Shown in pieces: positions 54,431-63,983 of a stretch of 64,000 bases of DNA (position 1 is the first letter of the stretch; every line of letters begins with the position of its first letter). The translations under genes and the position numbers were made by a program. The stretch comes from Myroides odoratus DSM 2801. Its GTDB lineage: Bacteria > Bacteroidota > Bacteroidia > Flavobacteriales > Flavobacteriaceae. Location of the stretch: positions 1,183,050 through 1,247,049 of the forward strand of contig NZ_CM001437.1 of the NCBI RefSeq assembly GCF_000243275.1, written 5' to 3'. A model generated the notes under the pieces. It made no database searches. It worked only from the letters and a program-made list of their open reading frames with translations, and was not told where the DNA came from.

Positions 54431-55573
54431 TTATCCTTTAGGGTATGTTTTTCTTCCTAAATCAAACGTTAGAGAAAAACGAAGGGTATTTTCTAGTGGG
54501 TTGTTGATTTTTGATGTAGAGAACAGATACGATAAATCGACTGTGATCATACTGTATTTAAATCCCGCCCCTAGTGTTGCATATTGTCTAGCTCCTTTAT
54601 TTTTATTTTCATTGAAATAACCTGCGCGGAATGCAAATGTATTGTCATACCAATATTCTGCTCCCATTGCCCAAGCAATTTCTTTCATTTCTTCACTAAA
54701 ACCACCTGGTGCATCACCAAAAGATTTGAACACTCCTTTAAACCATCCCGTGTCGTTGTACTTGCGCATTTCTTCTGGATCAGTTACATCTGCTGGAGGA
54801 GTTGGCACCATTAATTTATTAAACTCGGTGGTAATCGTTAAGGTATTATAATCATCCAAAATGAAATCAAAACCAGCTCCTAATTTTAAATTTGCAGGTA
54901 AGAAATCTCCTGTTGGTTTATCGCTATAACTAATTTTAGGACCTAAATTTTGTAAATTAAAACCAAATCTCCAACGCCCGTCAAAATCAGAAAAGGACAT
55001 TCTATCCGATTGGTAGAATCCCGAAATATCAACAGCAAATGTACTTGCACTTAATGCATCACCATCTCCTGTATCAGGCAATTTTAGATTGGAATTGATG
55101 AAACGCCCAGTAACGGCCATACCAAATTTCTCACTTAACTTCAATGCATAAGACGCATCAATTGCAAATTCACTTGGTTTATACGTTGCTCCAATACTAT
55201 TATAATCTTCTCTATAAGTTACTTCTCCCATTCCAAAATAACGGAACCCGACAGAAAATGCACTTCGCTCGTTGTATTTATTAAAATAGTTTACTTGAGC
55301 AAGAGACATTCCGCTAGATATCTTAGACATATACGGCGTATAACTCATCGCAAATCCTTGATCTTTTGTTGCGAAAGCGTATTTTGAAGCATTGTGTTGT
55401 TGTGAAAAAGCATCTGTTGTAGTCGCAACTCCTATATCTCCCATAGCTGCTGATCTTGCATCAGCTGCAATCGTTAAAAAAGGAACTCCTGTTGTTATAG
55501 GATGCATATCTGTCTGTGCATACAGTGCAGATCCTCCTAGTATAGATATAACTAATGCTGTGAAATTTTTCAT
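54431..55573 (-). CDS. porV: T9SS outer-membrane shuttle protein PorV
   Basis: 380 residues with a signal peptide (FTALVISILGGSALYAQ). The barrel has the PorV/LptO signatures PFLTIAADARSAAMGDIGVATT near the N-terminus, MSYTPYMSKISSGMSLAQVNYF, and WAMGAEYWYDNTFAFRAGYF toward the end. PorV carries T9SS substrates from the translocon to the PorU sortase complex. It lies 39 bp after porU, the usual pairing. Confidence 0.94.
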   Translation of the reverse strand: MKNFTALVISILGGSALYAQTDMHPITTGVPFLTIAADARSAAMGDIGVATTTDAFSQQHNASKYAFATKDQGFAMSYTPYMSKISSGMSLAQVNYFNKYNERSAFSVGFRYFGMGEVTYREDYNSIGATYKPSEFAIDASYALKLSEKFGMAVTGRFINSNLKLPDTGDGDALSASTFAVDISGFYQSDRMSFSDFDGRWRFGFNLQNLGPKISYSDKPTGDFLPANLKLGAGFDFILDDYNTLTITTEFNKLMVPTPPADVTDPEEMRKYNDTGWFKGVFKSFGDAPGGFSEEMKEIAWAMGAEYWYDNTFAFRAGYFNENKNKGARQYATLGAGFKYSMITVDLSYLFSTSKINNPLENTLRFSLTFDLGRKTYPKG

Positions 55574-55612
55574 TCAGTTGTGTTTATAAAATTATACAAA
55601 TATAATTGTTTC

Positions 55613-58600
55613 CTAAAGTATAACTAATTTTTCTATTTTTTCGACTTTTTTTCCCGTCTGTGATGAACGCACAGTTAAGCGATAAATATAGACTCCTTTT
55701 CCGATTCGATCTCCGAAATCATCACGTCCATCCCATTGTATCTCACGACTTAAATTACCTTCTGTTGTGATCTGTTGATTGATTGTTTTTACAATTCTTC
55801 CCGTAATCGTCATAATCTGCACTTGAACATCCAAAGGCTCTAGTGGTCTATTGTGTGTGAACCAAAACTCCGTATAATTGACAAACGGATTAGGGTAATT
55901 CAATACTTTTTCAATTTTTAAGGCTTCATCTTGTTTAACCAAAAACTGAATTTCAGTAGTAGACAAATTGTTGTACACATCCCATACTTTGAATTGAATC
56001 GTATGCATTCCCGGATCTAACTCTTTCAGCTGGTAAGTCACCTTTCCTTTTCTGAAATTATCCAGCTCAGTTTCGTAGTAATCGTTAAGTATCACACTTT
56101 TATCTTCCTTATCATCTACCACAATTACGATATCATGACCAATTCCACTCGCTGTATTAATCCCACTTTCATCTTCAACAAACGCAAGAAATACAGGATT
56201 ATTGTCAGTTGCTCCTCCAGAGACAAAAGATTCATTATCCATATATAGTCTTGCTATAGGCGGAGTAATATCTTTTGGTGCATTTTCATTCAGTCCTCCA
56301 ATCACTAAATCATCGTTATTTCCTGTATATTCAATCTCTTGATTGGAAGAATAAAAGCTCACTTTCCCTTTTCCTTCGTTGAGTCGAATATCTTTTGGCA
56401 TGATAAAGTCAAAAGAAAAAGCCCCATTTTTTACACTAGCATTTCCTCTAAAGACTACCTCTCCTAAAGTTTGATAATCCATCACCCAAGGAATACCGTT
56501 GTTCATGACATTGTCATTCCCAAGTGTTTTCTTATCTAAATACTTATCGTAAATCTCAACAGCTAAACTTCCGGTGAAAGAATTAACAACATTATTTCCT
56601 TCATCTTGAACCTCTCCTTTCATCTTTACATAGTCTAACGCTTTTACAGGGTTGTTTGTTGTTAGCTGAACATCCTCTTCATTCACTTGAGACAACACTA
56701 CCTTTAAATGAGGCAATGCAATTTTCAACGCCGGGTCTCCAATAAATGAAACGACATTTTTATCCCTATTCGTATATGCATTTTTAGTATGTCTCAAAGC
56801 ATCTGCCATAGAATAGGTCGCTGCATGTTCAAAAAATAAATCAGTAAAGGTTCGATTCAACAATCGTCCAATATCAATTCCGATCTCTCTCGTCGTTCCA
56901 ATCAAAGCAATAGCCCCACCTTTTGAATTATTAAATAATACTTCACCTCCACTTGTGTAATTCGGATCATCAAATCGACTAAACTCACACGTAATAATAG
57001 AAAAAACAGGATATTTATTTTCATTACTTAACTTTCGAGCATCTTCAATTGTGAAAACACGTTCTTGAGCTAATCCATCCTCCCCACCATGTCCTAAATA
57101 ATTAATGAATAAAGCTCCTTTTTCAATAGCATCTAAGAAATCTAACCTCGCTTGCGGATAGCGATTTCCTCCTGCGGATGTTTCTTGAACATAAGCATCA
57201 AGGTAGATTTTCTTGGCATTAAAAAACGGATTATGGGTTAAAATACGATTCACAATAGTATCTGTTTCGACTTGTAAAACGTAATCAGACGATTTATCTA
57301 CGTCATCTGCCATGGCAACGAGGTTATTTTTCCAACGTCCACGTGCTTGATCTCCGTGATATGCTATAATTTTTTGGACTGCCTGATTGGCCTCATCCAA
57401 ATTCTTTGCCAGTATCCTTCCAACCGTAAGGTCAATTCCAAAAACCACATTATACATATCGCCTTCTCCTTCATCGAGCAAGCCATAAAAATCATCTGAC
57501 ATAAAGGTGGTGTACATCGAAAAATTAGAATTGCTATTCTGTGCTTTTTTCGTTTTACTCATTCCATAATGTAAAGGCACGATATTCGCATTTTGTTCTA
57601 TTCGCTGCTTATAATCGTAAGATCCTGTACCAAATAAGTTAAGGTATTTCAGCTCACTTCCTTTTTGTTGCATGCTCTCATAGACATAACGAACAAAGTT
57701 TCGAATCGCTGCACCGTCTTGTTGCCCAGAAGAAAACTCGTTGTAAATCTGATCAACCGTCACAACCATTGGTTTTAAGTTGCTATTTTGGCGATGAAAT
57801 TGCGCTAATTGTTGTGCAGCTGAAGCAAAAGCTTCATTGGTAATAATAAGGTAATCGACCGTTCCTTGTGCTTGAACCGCTCCTTTGAGGTCTTGATTGC
57901 GCACACGACTATTATTGACCATTTTAGGCAAGTAATAATCTGTTGGTATTTCTACTTGAAAAACCTGATTGGTTCCACCATAAGCTTTGAAACTATACTG
58001 ACTTTGATTGGCTACAGGTAATGTCGTAATAGCGGAAACATCCGTAACATTCCAAATTCGATTCACCTGATTGGTATTTGCCAAGCTCCAACGAACCACG
58101 CCTTCTATTGTTTTCACCTTATTATTAGAGAAGCGATATTGTTTTGTTCCTCCTAGCAAGTTCCCGGTATAGAAAAACTCAATATAATCGAGGTATCCTT
58201 TAGAGTTTGGCACTCCTCCATTTTGATATGTAAGTGTAACCTCAACAGCAGGAGAACTTAAATACTCCTCTTTTTCCAAAAAGCTTTCATATCCTTTTGT
58301 CGTTGCACTTCGAATAGGGAAAAAAGTAACCGCCCCAGCAAACCTATTATTAATCGTATACGTAAAAGATGTATTTCCATACGAACTCGAAGCGGTGTTT
58401 ACACCAAATGTAACGGGTTCACTAGTTTTCAAATGCATTAACTCCAATGAAAAGCTTTGGTCATTGACAATGCCAAACTCCTCACCAAACCACTTTCTCC
58501 CAAGCTTACCTATATTAACAAGATCTTTCTCGTGAAAAACTTTCCCATCAAATTCAGTAATGGTTGCTACCTCTCTTGCTGTAGGTTCTACAAAATTGCT

Positions 58601-59461
58601 AATTCTCAATCCTTGTTGTTGCCCATAAGTCAAGAAGTAAATCGCTTCGTCTGCATATAAATTTTGATACGTTAAACTCTCTTCATTCCATTGATCTACG
58701 CCTGTTGCATAAAACAAAACATAATCATCGGCCTCCATTGTTCCTTTAGACTCCCCTTGTACATAAATACTGTTTTCTTGTAAATCGGTTGGGTAATTTG
58801 CTTGATTAACTATAGGTAACATCGTTCCTCCTGCCCCATAAATCTGAATCGTACGAGGATCAACAGAGGAAGGTACTCCCAATTGAGTAAGGAAGTTCTT
58901 ATCTAATTTGTAAATTCCCGTTTTATTCACGCCAAATTTGAACCAATTTCCTTGTTTAAGTACAGTATTAGCGTTGAGATTTCGACCTCCATTGACCAAA
59001 TTTTGTCTAATATTAGGTTGAGAAGATTGATTTTCGATGAGATAAGAGATGCTTTTTACTCGTTTTAATCCACCATTTGCATAGACAATCGGAGAAAAAT
59101 ACACATAACTTTGAGAAATATGATTCACCATTGCCGATTTAATTTCTATCTTTAATTCTTCTTGATATAATTTTTTCTTGGCGTCTGATAGGAAATTCGC
59201 GTCTAAATCTTCGTAACTAACTTGAAGAATTCGTACATTATTTTTAAAACCTGATGGAATATTTGATTCCAAATTTGAGTAAATTAACTTTTTATTAACA
59301 TTTTCAAATGTTAAATTTTTATCTATTTTGGCGACGTCAAAATCATCTGTAGATAACGCTTGTTCGACTAATTTATTGTCCCACTTCAACTCTAATCTTC
59401 TCGACTGAGAAAAAAGTGTAAAGCAAGTAAGAATCAGTAGTGTATTAATAATTATTTTCAT
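55613..59461 (-). CDS. porU: T9SS C-terminal signal peptidase (sortase) PorU
   Basis: 1282 residues from ATG 59461 (MKIIINTLLILTCFTLFSQ signal peptide). It is a C25 gingipain-like cysteine peptidase: the catalytic His is in LFINYLGHGGEDGLAQE and the Cys in VFSIITCEFSRFDDPNYTSGGE (about residue 825), with IGTTREIGIDIGRLLNRTF following. The C-terminus ends in a FlgD-like/T9SS-type domain (YPNPFVNYTEFWFTHNRPLE; GVYIYRLTVRS). PorU removes the C-terminal signal of T9SS cargo and attaches the cargo to the surface. It diverges from gldJ. Cargo genes for this system occur at 2305-9930 and 47729-49633. Confidence 0.95.
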   Translation of the reverse strand: MKIIINTLLILTCFTLFSQSRRLELKWDNKLVEQALSTDDFDVAKIDKNLTFENVNKKLIYSNLESNIPSGFKNNVRILQVSYEDLDANFLSDAKKKLYQEELKIEIKSAMVNHISQSYVYFSPIVYANGGLKRVKSISYLIENQSSQPNIRQNLVNGGRNLNANTVLKQGNWFKFGVNKTGIYKLDKNFLTQLGVPSSVDPRTIQIYGAGGTMLPIVNQANYPTDLQENSIYVQGESKGTMEADDYVLFYATGVDQWNEESLTYQNLYADEAIYFLTYGQQQGLRISNFVEPTAREVATITEFDGKVFHEKDLVNIGKLGRKWFGEEFGIVNDQSFSLELMHLKTSEPVTFGVNTASSSYGNTSFTYTINNRFAGAVTFFPIRSATTKGYESFLEKEEYLSSPAVEVTLTYQNGGVPNSKGYLDYIEFFYTGNLLGGTKQYRFSNNKVKTIEGVVRWSLANTNQVNRIWNVTDVSAITTLPVANQSQYSFKAYGGTNQVFQVEIPTDYYLPKMVNNSRVRNQDLKGAVQAQGTVDYLIITNEAFASAAQQLAQFHRQNSNLKPMVVTVDQIYNEFSSGQQDGAAIRNFVRYVYESMQQKGSELKYLNLFGTGSYDYKQRIEQNANIVPLHYGMSKTKKAQNSNSNFSMYTTFMSDDFYGLLDEGEGDMYNVVFGIDLTVGRILAKNLDEANQAVQKIIAYHGDQARGRWKNNLVAMADDVDKSSDYVLQVETDTIVNRILTHNPFFNAKKIYLDAYVQETSAGGNRYPQARLDFLDAIEKGALFINYLGHGGEDGLAQERVFTIEDARKLSNENKYPVFSIITCEFSRFDDPNYTSGGEVLFNNSKGGAIALIGTTREIGIDIGRLLNRTFTDLFFEHAATYSMADALRHTKNAYTNRDKNVVSFIGDPALKIALPHLKVVLSQVNEEDVQLTTNNPVKALDYVKMKGEVQDEGNNVVNSFTGSLAVEIYDKYLDKKTLGNDNVMNNGIPWVMDYQTLGEVVFRGNASVKNGAFSFDFIMPKDIRLNEGKGKVSFYSSNQEIEYTGNNDDLVIGGLNENAPKDITPPIARLYMDNESFVSGGATDNNPVFLAFVEDESGINTASGIGHDIVIVVDDKEDKSVILNDYYETELDNFRKGKVTYQLKELDPGMHTIQFKVWDVYNNLSTTEIQFLVKQDEALKIEKVLNYPNPFVNYTEFWFTHNRPLEPLDVQVQIMTITGRIVKTINQQITTEGNLSREIQWDGRDDFGDRIGKGVYIYRLTVRSSQTGKKVEKIEKLVIL

Positions 59462-59493
59462 ATATATTTGCATGAGGAAGAATTATTCCTTAG

Positions 59494-59501
59494 CAAAAAT
59501 A
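59494..59501 (-). promoter_or_regulatory. -7 element (TATTTTTG) of porU
   Basis: Consensus box on the minus strand, 32 bp before the ATG at 59461; the candidate -33 TTG is 17 bp upstream, slightly short. Confidence 0.5.
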
Positions 59502-59559
59502 ATTATTTTTTCCATATACAATACACGAATAAAAAAAGCGTTATTTAAGTGATCATAAT

Positions 59560-59567
59560 TATTTTTG
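59560..59567 (+). promoter_or_regulatory. -7 element (TATTTTTG) of gldJ
   Basis: Consensus TAnnTTTG 99 bp before the gldJ ATG, with TTA rather than TTG near -33. It would give a leader of roughly 95 nt. Confidence 0.45.
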
Positions 59568-59666
59568 AACATAAAAATTAAGTTTTTTTTAAAATATTCA
59601 TAGCAAGGATATTGCTAATTAATCGTTAATTCTTATATTGCGTCAAATTATTTACCCGTTTTTAAC

Positions 59667-61196
59667 ATGAAGATTAATAGACTTATGACTTTACAACTGC
59701 TTGCTGGCCTACTAGCTACAGTTGGTTTAACGAGTTGCAGTAACACAAATAATGGAGTTTCTTCTGCTACTGGTTGGAAAATAAATGATAAAAAAGGAGG
59801 CTTTCAGTACAACACGAATTTTGAACAGCAGAATCCTAAGGGTATGGTATCCATTGAAGGGGGTGCTTTTACAATGGGAAGAGTGCAAGACGACATTATG
59901 GCTGATTGGAACAATAATCCTAAACAACAGTATGTCCAATCTTTCTATTTAGATGAAGCTGAAACAACTAACATTGCTTATAACGAGTACTTATACTGGT
60001 TAAAGAGTGTTTTCCCTCCAACGAATCAAGTTTATGCAGAAATCTACAAGAGTGCTTTACCTGACACGACCGTATGGAGAAGTGGATCAGGTTTCAATGA
60101 AACACTAATTTCTAGTTATTTAAGACACCCTGCTTATGCGAACTACCCAGTAGTTGGAGTAACTTGGTTGCAAGCGAATGACTATGCGAAATGGAGAACA
60201 GACAGAGTGAACGAGTTAACGTTAGAGCGAGCTGGGTATCTGAAAAAAGATGCTAAGATTATGGAAGCTTACGCTGACGCTCACTTTAGCACTGAAACAT
60301 ATTTAGCGAATCCGGAGGCTGTTTACGGAGGTAATACAGATATCGTATATCGCGGTGTAAAAAACAAAGCAAAAGAGGGAGAGAAAAACCTTTATGCTAC
60401 AATGAACTACGGTCTTTTCACGGCTGAGTACCGTCTACCTACTGAGGCAGAATGGGAATATGCTGCAATTGGAATGGCTGGAACGAGAGAATACAACAAC
60501 TACCAAGGAAGAAAAACATATCCTTGGGAAAATCCTACTAAAAAATCAGGAAACAAACGCAACAATACATTGAAGTCTCAATATGCTAACTTCAAACAAG
60601 GTCGTGGAGATTATGGTGGAATTGCAGGTTGGGCAACAGATAATGCAGATATCACAAATGCTGTAAAATCTTATGCTCCTAACGATTTCGGTCTATATGA
60701 TATGGCTGGTAACGTAGCAGAATGGGTAGCGGATGTATACGATCCACAAATTGATCAAATCGATACAGATTTCAATTTTTTCAAAGGAAACATTTATTAC
60801 AAAAACCAAATCGGACCTGACGGAAAACCACAAATCGTAACGGATCAAACAGTACAGTTTGACACATTATCTAATGGACGTTTACGCTTGCGTAACTTAC
60901 CTGGACAAGTTTCTCAAATTGCTTACGATGCAGATGTAAAACAAGCTACAGGTGAAGAAGATGTAGAAGCGTTAGCTGAAACTTCTGTTACAAATAAAAA
61001 AGGAGACAAAATCACCAATATTTACAACGATAAGAGTCGTGTAATCAAAGGTGGTTCTTGGAAAGATAGAGCATACTGGTTAGATCCAGCTACAAGAAGA
61101 TTCTATCCAGAAGATCAAGCTACTGACTATATCGGATTCCGTTTAGCCATGACTAAAGTGGGTCAAAAACAAGTGATTCGCAAAACGAAAAACTAA
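59667..61196 (+). CDS. gldJ: Gliding motility lipoprotein GldJ
   Basis: 509 residues with a lipoprotein signal (MTLQLLAGLLATVGLTSCSN). The body is a formylglycine-generating-enzyme-like (sulfatase-modifying) fold: MVSIEGGAFTMGRVQDD, YRLPTEAEWEYAAIGM, DFGLYDMAGNVAEWVADVYD, VIKGGSWKDRAYWLDP and YIGFRLAMTK. GldJ is a structural part of the gliding/T9SS machinery (the GldK-GldJ outer ring) and is not known to be an enzyme. The gldJ-porU-porV arrangement is conserved in Flavobacteriia. Confidence 0.95.
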   Translation: MKINRLMTLQLLAGLLATVGLTSCSNTNNGVSSATGWKINDKKGGFQYNTNFEQQNPKGMVSIEGGAFTMGRVQDDIMADWNNNPKQQYVQSFYLDEAETTNIAYNEYLYWLKSVFPPTNQVYAEIYKSALPDTTVWRSGSGFNETLISSYLRHPAYANYPVVGVTWLQANDYAKWRTDRVNELTLERAGYLKKDAKIMEAYADAHFSTETYLANPEAVYGGNTDIVYRGVKNKAKEGEKNLYATMNYGLFTAEYRLPTEAEWEYAAIGMAGTREYNNYQGRKTYPWENPTKKSGNKRNNTLKSQYANFKQGRGDYGGIAGWATDNADITNAVKSYAPNDFGLYDMAGNVAEWVADVYDPQIDQIDTDFNFFKGNIYYKNQIGPDGKPQIVTDQTVQFDTLSNGRLRLRNLPGQVSQIAYDADVKQATGEEDVEALAETSVTNKKGDKITNIYNDKSRVIKGGSWKDRAYWLDPATRRFYPEDQATDYIGFRLAMTKVGQKQVIRKTKN

Positions 61197-61217
61197 AATA
61201 AGATAACCTATATTTCT

Positions 61218-61253
61218 TTTAAAAGTCCTAATTTTAATTAGGACTTTTTTTTT
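61218..61253 (+). terminator. Terminator of gldJ
   Basis: AAAAGTCCTAATT/AATTAGGACTTTT stem with a T-run that runs into the murF promoter box. Confidence 0.88.
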
Positions 61254-61260
61254 ACTTTTG
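61253..61260 (+). promoter_or_regulatory. -7 element (TACTTTTG) of murF
   Basis: Consensus TAnnTTTG with only four bases between box and ATG 61265, predicting a leaderless mRNA. The -33 position lies inside the gldJ terminator and has no clear TTG. Confidence 0.5.
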
Positions 61261-61264
61261 ACTT

Positions 61265-62569
61265 ATGAATATACAGGAATTATACAGCTGCTTCACAGAA
61301 GCTGACGGCATAGCAATTGACACGAGAAATATTACGCCCAACAGTCTTTTTTTCGCTTTAAAAGGCGATAATTTTGATGCAAATGAATTTGCACAAGAGG
61401 CTTTAGACAAAGGAGCGCGTTATGTAATCATGGATAATCCTAAACTCGTAACGGACCGAGATAAAATGTTTCTTGTACCCAATGCCTTACAAGCTTTACA
61501 ACAATTAGCAAACTATCACAGACAGCAATTGGGGCTTCCGATTATTGCCTTAACAGGTAGTAACGGAAAAACAACGACCAAAGAGCTAATCAAGGCCGTT
61601 TTAAGTCGTAAATACAACGTAAAAGCAACACAAGGCAACTACAACAATCACATTGGTGTACCCTTAACTTTACTTCAATTTGACGATGAAACCGACATTG
61701 GAATCGTAGAAATGGGAGCCAATCACCTCAACGAAATTGCGCTTTTATGTACCATCGCACAACCTGATTATGGTTATATCACCAACTTTGGCAAAGCCCA
61801 TTTAGAGGGATTTGGCGGTTTTGAAGGAGTAATCAAAGGAAAAAGTGAATTATACGACTATTTAGAAGATAATCACAAGATGGCGTTTGTCAATGCAGAT
61901 GACCCTAGACAGGATGCAAAAACCATCACCTTCTCAAGGTATACGTTTGGATCAAAAGAAACAGAAGCTAACCTTGAAGTTGAAATCATTGAACACACAG
62001 AATTAGCAACAATACAACTAGGAGAAAAGCGCATAACCTCTCATCTTACTGGTCAATATAATGCTACTAATATGGCAGCTGCTGTAGCCATTGGTCAGTA
62101 TTTTGGCGTGAGCTTAGAAGAAGCAAATCAAGCTATTCAAGCATATATTCCTACAAATAATCGATCTCAATGGATTAAACAAGAACCATTTACCATTTTA
62201 TTAGATGCGTACAATGCGAATCCTTCGAGTATGGAACTATCTGTTGCGAACTTTAACCAACTTCCGTCTACTTCCCCCAAAATTTACATTTTAGGAGATA
62301 TGTTTGAGTTGGGTACAGCAAGTGAAAAAGAACATAAAAACATCATCCAACAAGTAGAAGATACCACTTTTGAAAAAGCCTTTTTCATTGGAAAAGAATT
62401 CTCAAAAGTAAAAGATACGACTACTTCAACCGCGATAACTTTTTTTGAAACACTACCCGATTTCATGGCAGCATACGGAGATGTAGCACAAATATTGGCG
62501 CATCATACAGTTTTAATCAAAGGATCAAGAGGAATGGCATTGGAAAAAATCATTTCATTTTTAAAATAA
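61265..62569 (+). CDS. murF: UDP-N-acetylmuramoyl-tripeptide--D-alanyl-D-alanine ligase
   Basis: 434 residues, full length. The Mur-ligase ATP loop is IALTGSNGKTTTKELIKAVL; further motifs are GIVEMGANHLNEIALLC, GNYNNHIGVPLTLL, DAYNANPSSMELSV and ILGDMFELG. It adds D-Ala-D-Ala to the peptidoglycan precursor in the cytoplasm. It sits directly after gldJ, outside the usual mur-fts cluster. Confidence 0.96.
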   Translation: MNIQELYSCFTEADGIAIDTRNITPNSLFFALKGDNFDANEFAQEALDKGARYVIMDNPKLVTDRDKMFLVPNALQALQQLANYHRQQLGLPIIALTGSNGKTTTKELIKAVLSRKYNVKATQGNYNNHIGVPLTLLQFDDETDIGIVEMGANHLNEIALLCTIAQPDYGYITNFGKAHLEGFGGFEGVIKGKSELYDYLEDNHKMAFVNADDPRQDAKTITFSRYTFGSKETEANLEVEIIEHTELATIQLGEKRITSHLTGQYNATNMAAAVAIGQYFGVSLEEANQAIQAYIPTNNRSQWIKQEPFTILLDAYNANPSSMELSVANFNQLPSTSPKIYILGDMFELGTASEKEHKNIIQQVEDTTFEKAFFIGKEFSKVKDTTTSTAITFFETLPDFMAAYGDVAQILAHHTVLIKGSRGMALEKIISFLK

Positions 62570-62572
62570 CAC

Positions 62573-62602
62573 AAAGGCTGAATGTAATTTCAGCCTTTTT
62601 TG
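62573..62602 (+). terminator. Terminator of murF
   Basis: AAAGGCTGAA/TTCAGCCTTT stem with a TGTAAT loop and T-run. Confidence 0.9.
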
Positions 62603-62632
62603 TTTTACCTTCATCTCCTCAAAACAACAAAA

Positions 62633-63085
62633 ATGCAAGAAAAAGTTTACCCAAACGCAATACCAACGGTCGATATTGCTGTTTTACGATTAAATTCAGA
62701 CCACACCTATTCTCTCTTATTAGGTAAAAAAGAACACGAACCCAAATGGCGATTTGTTGGAGGTTTCGTTGACGCAGACGATTCTAGCTATGAATCAGCC
62801 GCTGTAAGAGAGTTATTTGAAGAAACGAACCTCGTAGCCACACCAGATGAAATTAAGTACGTAGGTTCAACTAAAATTGATGATCCGCGCTACCGCAATC
62901 ACAAAGACAAAATCATCACCCATTTGTATCTGTTGGAAATTCCTGCAACAACAGCAGATATTCAACCCAAAGATGATATCAAAGCGCTACAATGGTTTCC
63001 CTTATCTTCTTTTGAAAAAGAAGATATTATGGATGTACACCATCCAATCGTTACTTTATTTATGCAGTATATCGAAAAACGATAA
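62633..63085 (+). CDS. Nudix hydrolase
   Basis: 150 residues from ATG 62633 (MQEKVYPNAIPTVDIAVLR). The Nudix box is GGFVDADDSSYESAAVREL followed by FEETNL, i.e. GX5EX7REUXEE with an added residue or two in the first loop. It cleaves a nucleoside diphosphate linked to some group; the substrate is unknown. The upstream in-frame ATG at 62600 lies in the murF terminator and is rejected. Confidence 0.9.
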   Translation: MQEKVYPNAIPTVDIAVLRLNSDHTYSLLLGKKEHEPKWRFVGGFVDADDSSYESAAVRELFEETNLVATPDEIKYVGSTKIDDPRYRNHKDKIITHLYLLEIPATTADIQPKDDIKALQWFPLSSFEKEDIMDVHHPIVTLFMQYIEKR

Positions 63086-63097
63086 CACCCTACAAAA

Positions 63098-63136
63098 ATA
63101 AGAAAAGGATAAACTCACAAAGTTTATCCTTTTCTA
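63098..63136 (+). terminator. Terminator of the Nudix gene
   Basis: AGAAAAGGATAAACT/AGTTTATCCTTTTCT, a 15-bp perfect stem with a CACAA loop. Confidence 0.85.
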
Positions 63137-63284
63137 TTTAATACCATTCAACAATATTAATATTGCCCTACTATCCTTTTCTTGTACAAAAAAACTATAC
63201 ATTAAGTTAATTTGTGTAAATTATTTTTTAAATTAATTTAACAAATCCTATCTTAATTCCACCAATTTTTAAATTATATTAATT

Positions 63285-63623
63285 ATGAAAAAATTTCTTT
63301 TAGGATTTGCTTTGACGTTATCCATGGGAGCATTTGCTCAAAATACAATTCCTGTAATTCCAGGCCCATATCCAGTTATTGTCTATGAAGCTGAACTGTA
63401 TGCTTGTGATAACAACGGAACCCCAATTACAGATCCGTATAATATCCAATACACTAAGTATAATGTCTATTTGAGTTATCCTGTTTATCCGAATGAAAGA
63501 ATAGAAGCGCCACATATCACATTACAAAAAAATTTATGTTCCACAGGTATGGTTCAAGAAAGCAACAACGTCTCTATTTTAAGTATAGAATATTCTAAAC
63601 CTCGTCCACTAGAATTGAAGTAA
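63285..63623 (+). CDS. Small secreted protein of unknown function
   Basis: 112 residues with a clear signal peptide (MKKFLLGFALTLSMGAFAQ, cleavage after AFA). The mature 93 residues contain two cysteines (in YACDNNG and NLCSTG) that could form a disulfide, and a Pro/Tyr/Val-rich start (NTIPVIPGPYPVIVYEAELY). I do not recognise the family. It stands alone between a terminator and the tRNA genes. Confidence 0.65.
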   Translation: MKKFLLGFALTLSMGAFAQNTIPVIPGPYPVIVYEAELYACDNNGTPITDPYNIQYTKYNVYLSYPVYPNERIEAPHITLQKNLCSTGMVQESNNVSILSIEYSKPRPLELK

Positions 63624-63642
63624 ATCAATAACTACTACAACT

Positions 63643-63684
63643 AAAAAAGCAACTTAAAAGAATACTTCTAAGTTGCTTTTTATT
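63643..63684. terminator. Bidirectional terminator between the small secreted protein gene and the tRNA cluster
   Basis: AAAAGCAACTTA/TAAGTTGCTTTT stem around a 12-nt loop, A/T flanks on both sides; it would also end the minus-strand tRNA transcript. Confidence 0.85.
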
Positions 63685-63693
63685 TTATTACTG

Positions 63694-63775
63694 TGACCGG
63701 AATGGGACTCGAACCCATACGTCTTGCGACACCACCCCCTCAAGATGGCGAGTCTACCAATTCCTCCACCCGGCC
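63694..63775 (-). tRNA. tRNA-Leu (anticodon GAG)
   Basis: On the minus strand an 82-nt cloverleaf: acceptor GGCCGGG with TCCGGTC, anticodon arm CCATC-TTGAGGG-GGTGG giving GAG, a short variable arm, and T-arm ATGGG-TTCGAGT-CCCAT. No CCA is encoded. Confidence 0.93.
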
Positions 63776-63868
63776 TTGTGTGTGATAAATATAATTCTTT
63801 TTTCATTTTCATTACGGAAGAAACAAGAAAAGAATTAAAAAAAGCCATTCGATTAGGAATAGCTTTTG

Positions 63869-63941
63869 TGACCCGACTGGGGCTCGAACCCAGGACCCCA
63901 ACATTAAAAGTGTTGTGCTCTACCAACTGAGCTATCGAGTC
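63869..63941 (-). tRNA. tRNA-Lys (anticodon TTT)
   Basis: 73-nt cloverleaf on the minus strand: acceptor GACTCGA with TCGGGTC, D-arm TAGCTCAGTTGGTAGAGC, anticodon arm CAACA-CTTTTAA-TGTTG giving TTT, T-arm CTGGG-TTCGAGC-CCCAG. No CCA is encoded. Confidence 0.95.
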
Positions 63942-63983
63942 ATTACAATGTATAAATTGTATGCTTTGTTTTTATAAAATATG

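Noticed and set aside
59463..59470. TATATTTG on the plus strand as the gldJ promoter
   Set aside because: It is about 200 bp upstream of gldJ and overlaps the porU start; TATTTTTG at 59560 is better placed.
63724..63930. Plus-strand ORF over the tRNA genes
   Set aside because: It reads through the antisense of tRNA-Leu and tRNA-Lys, a common artefact.
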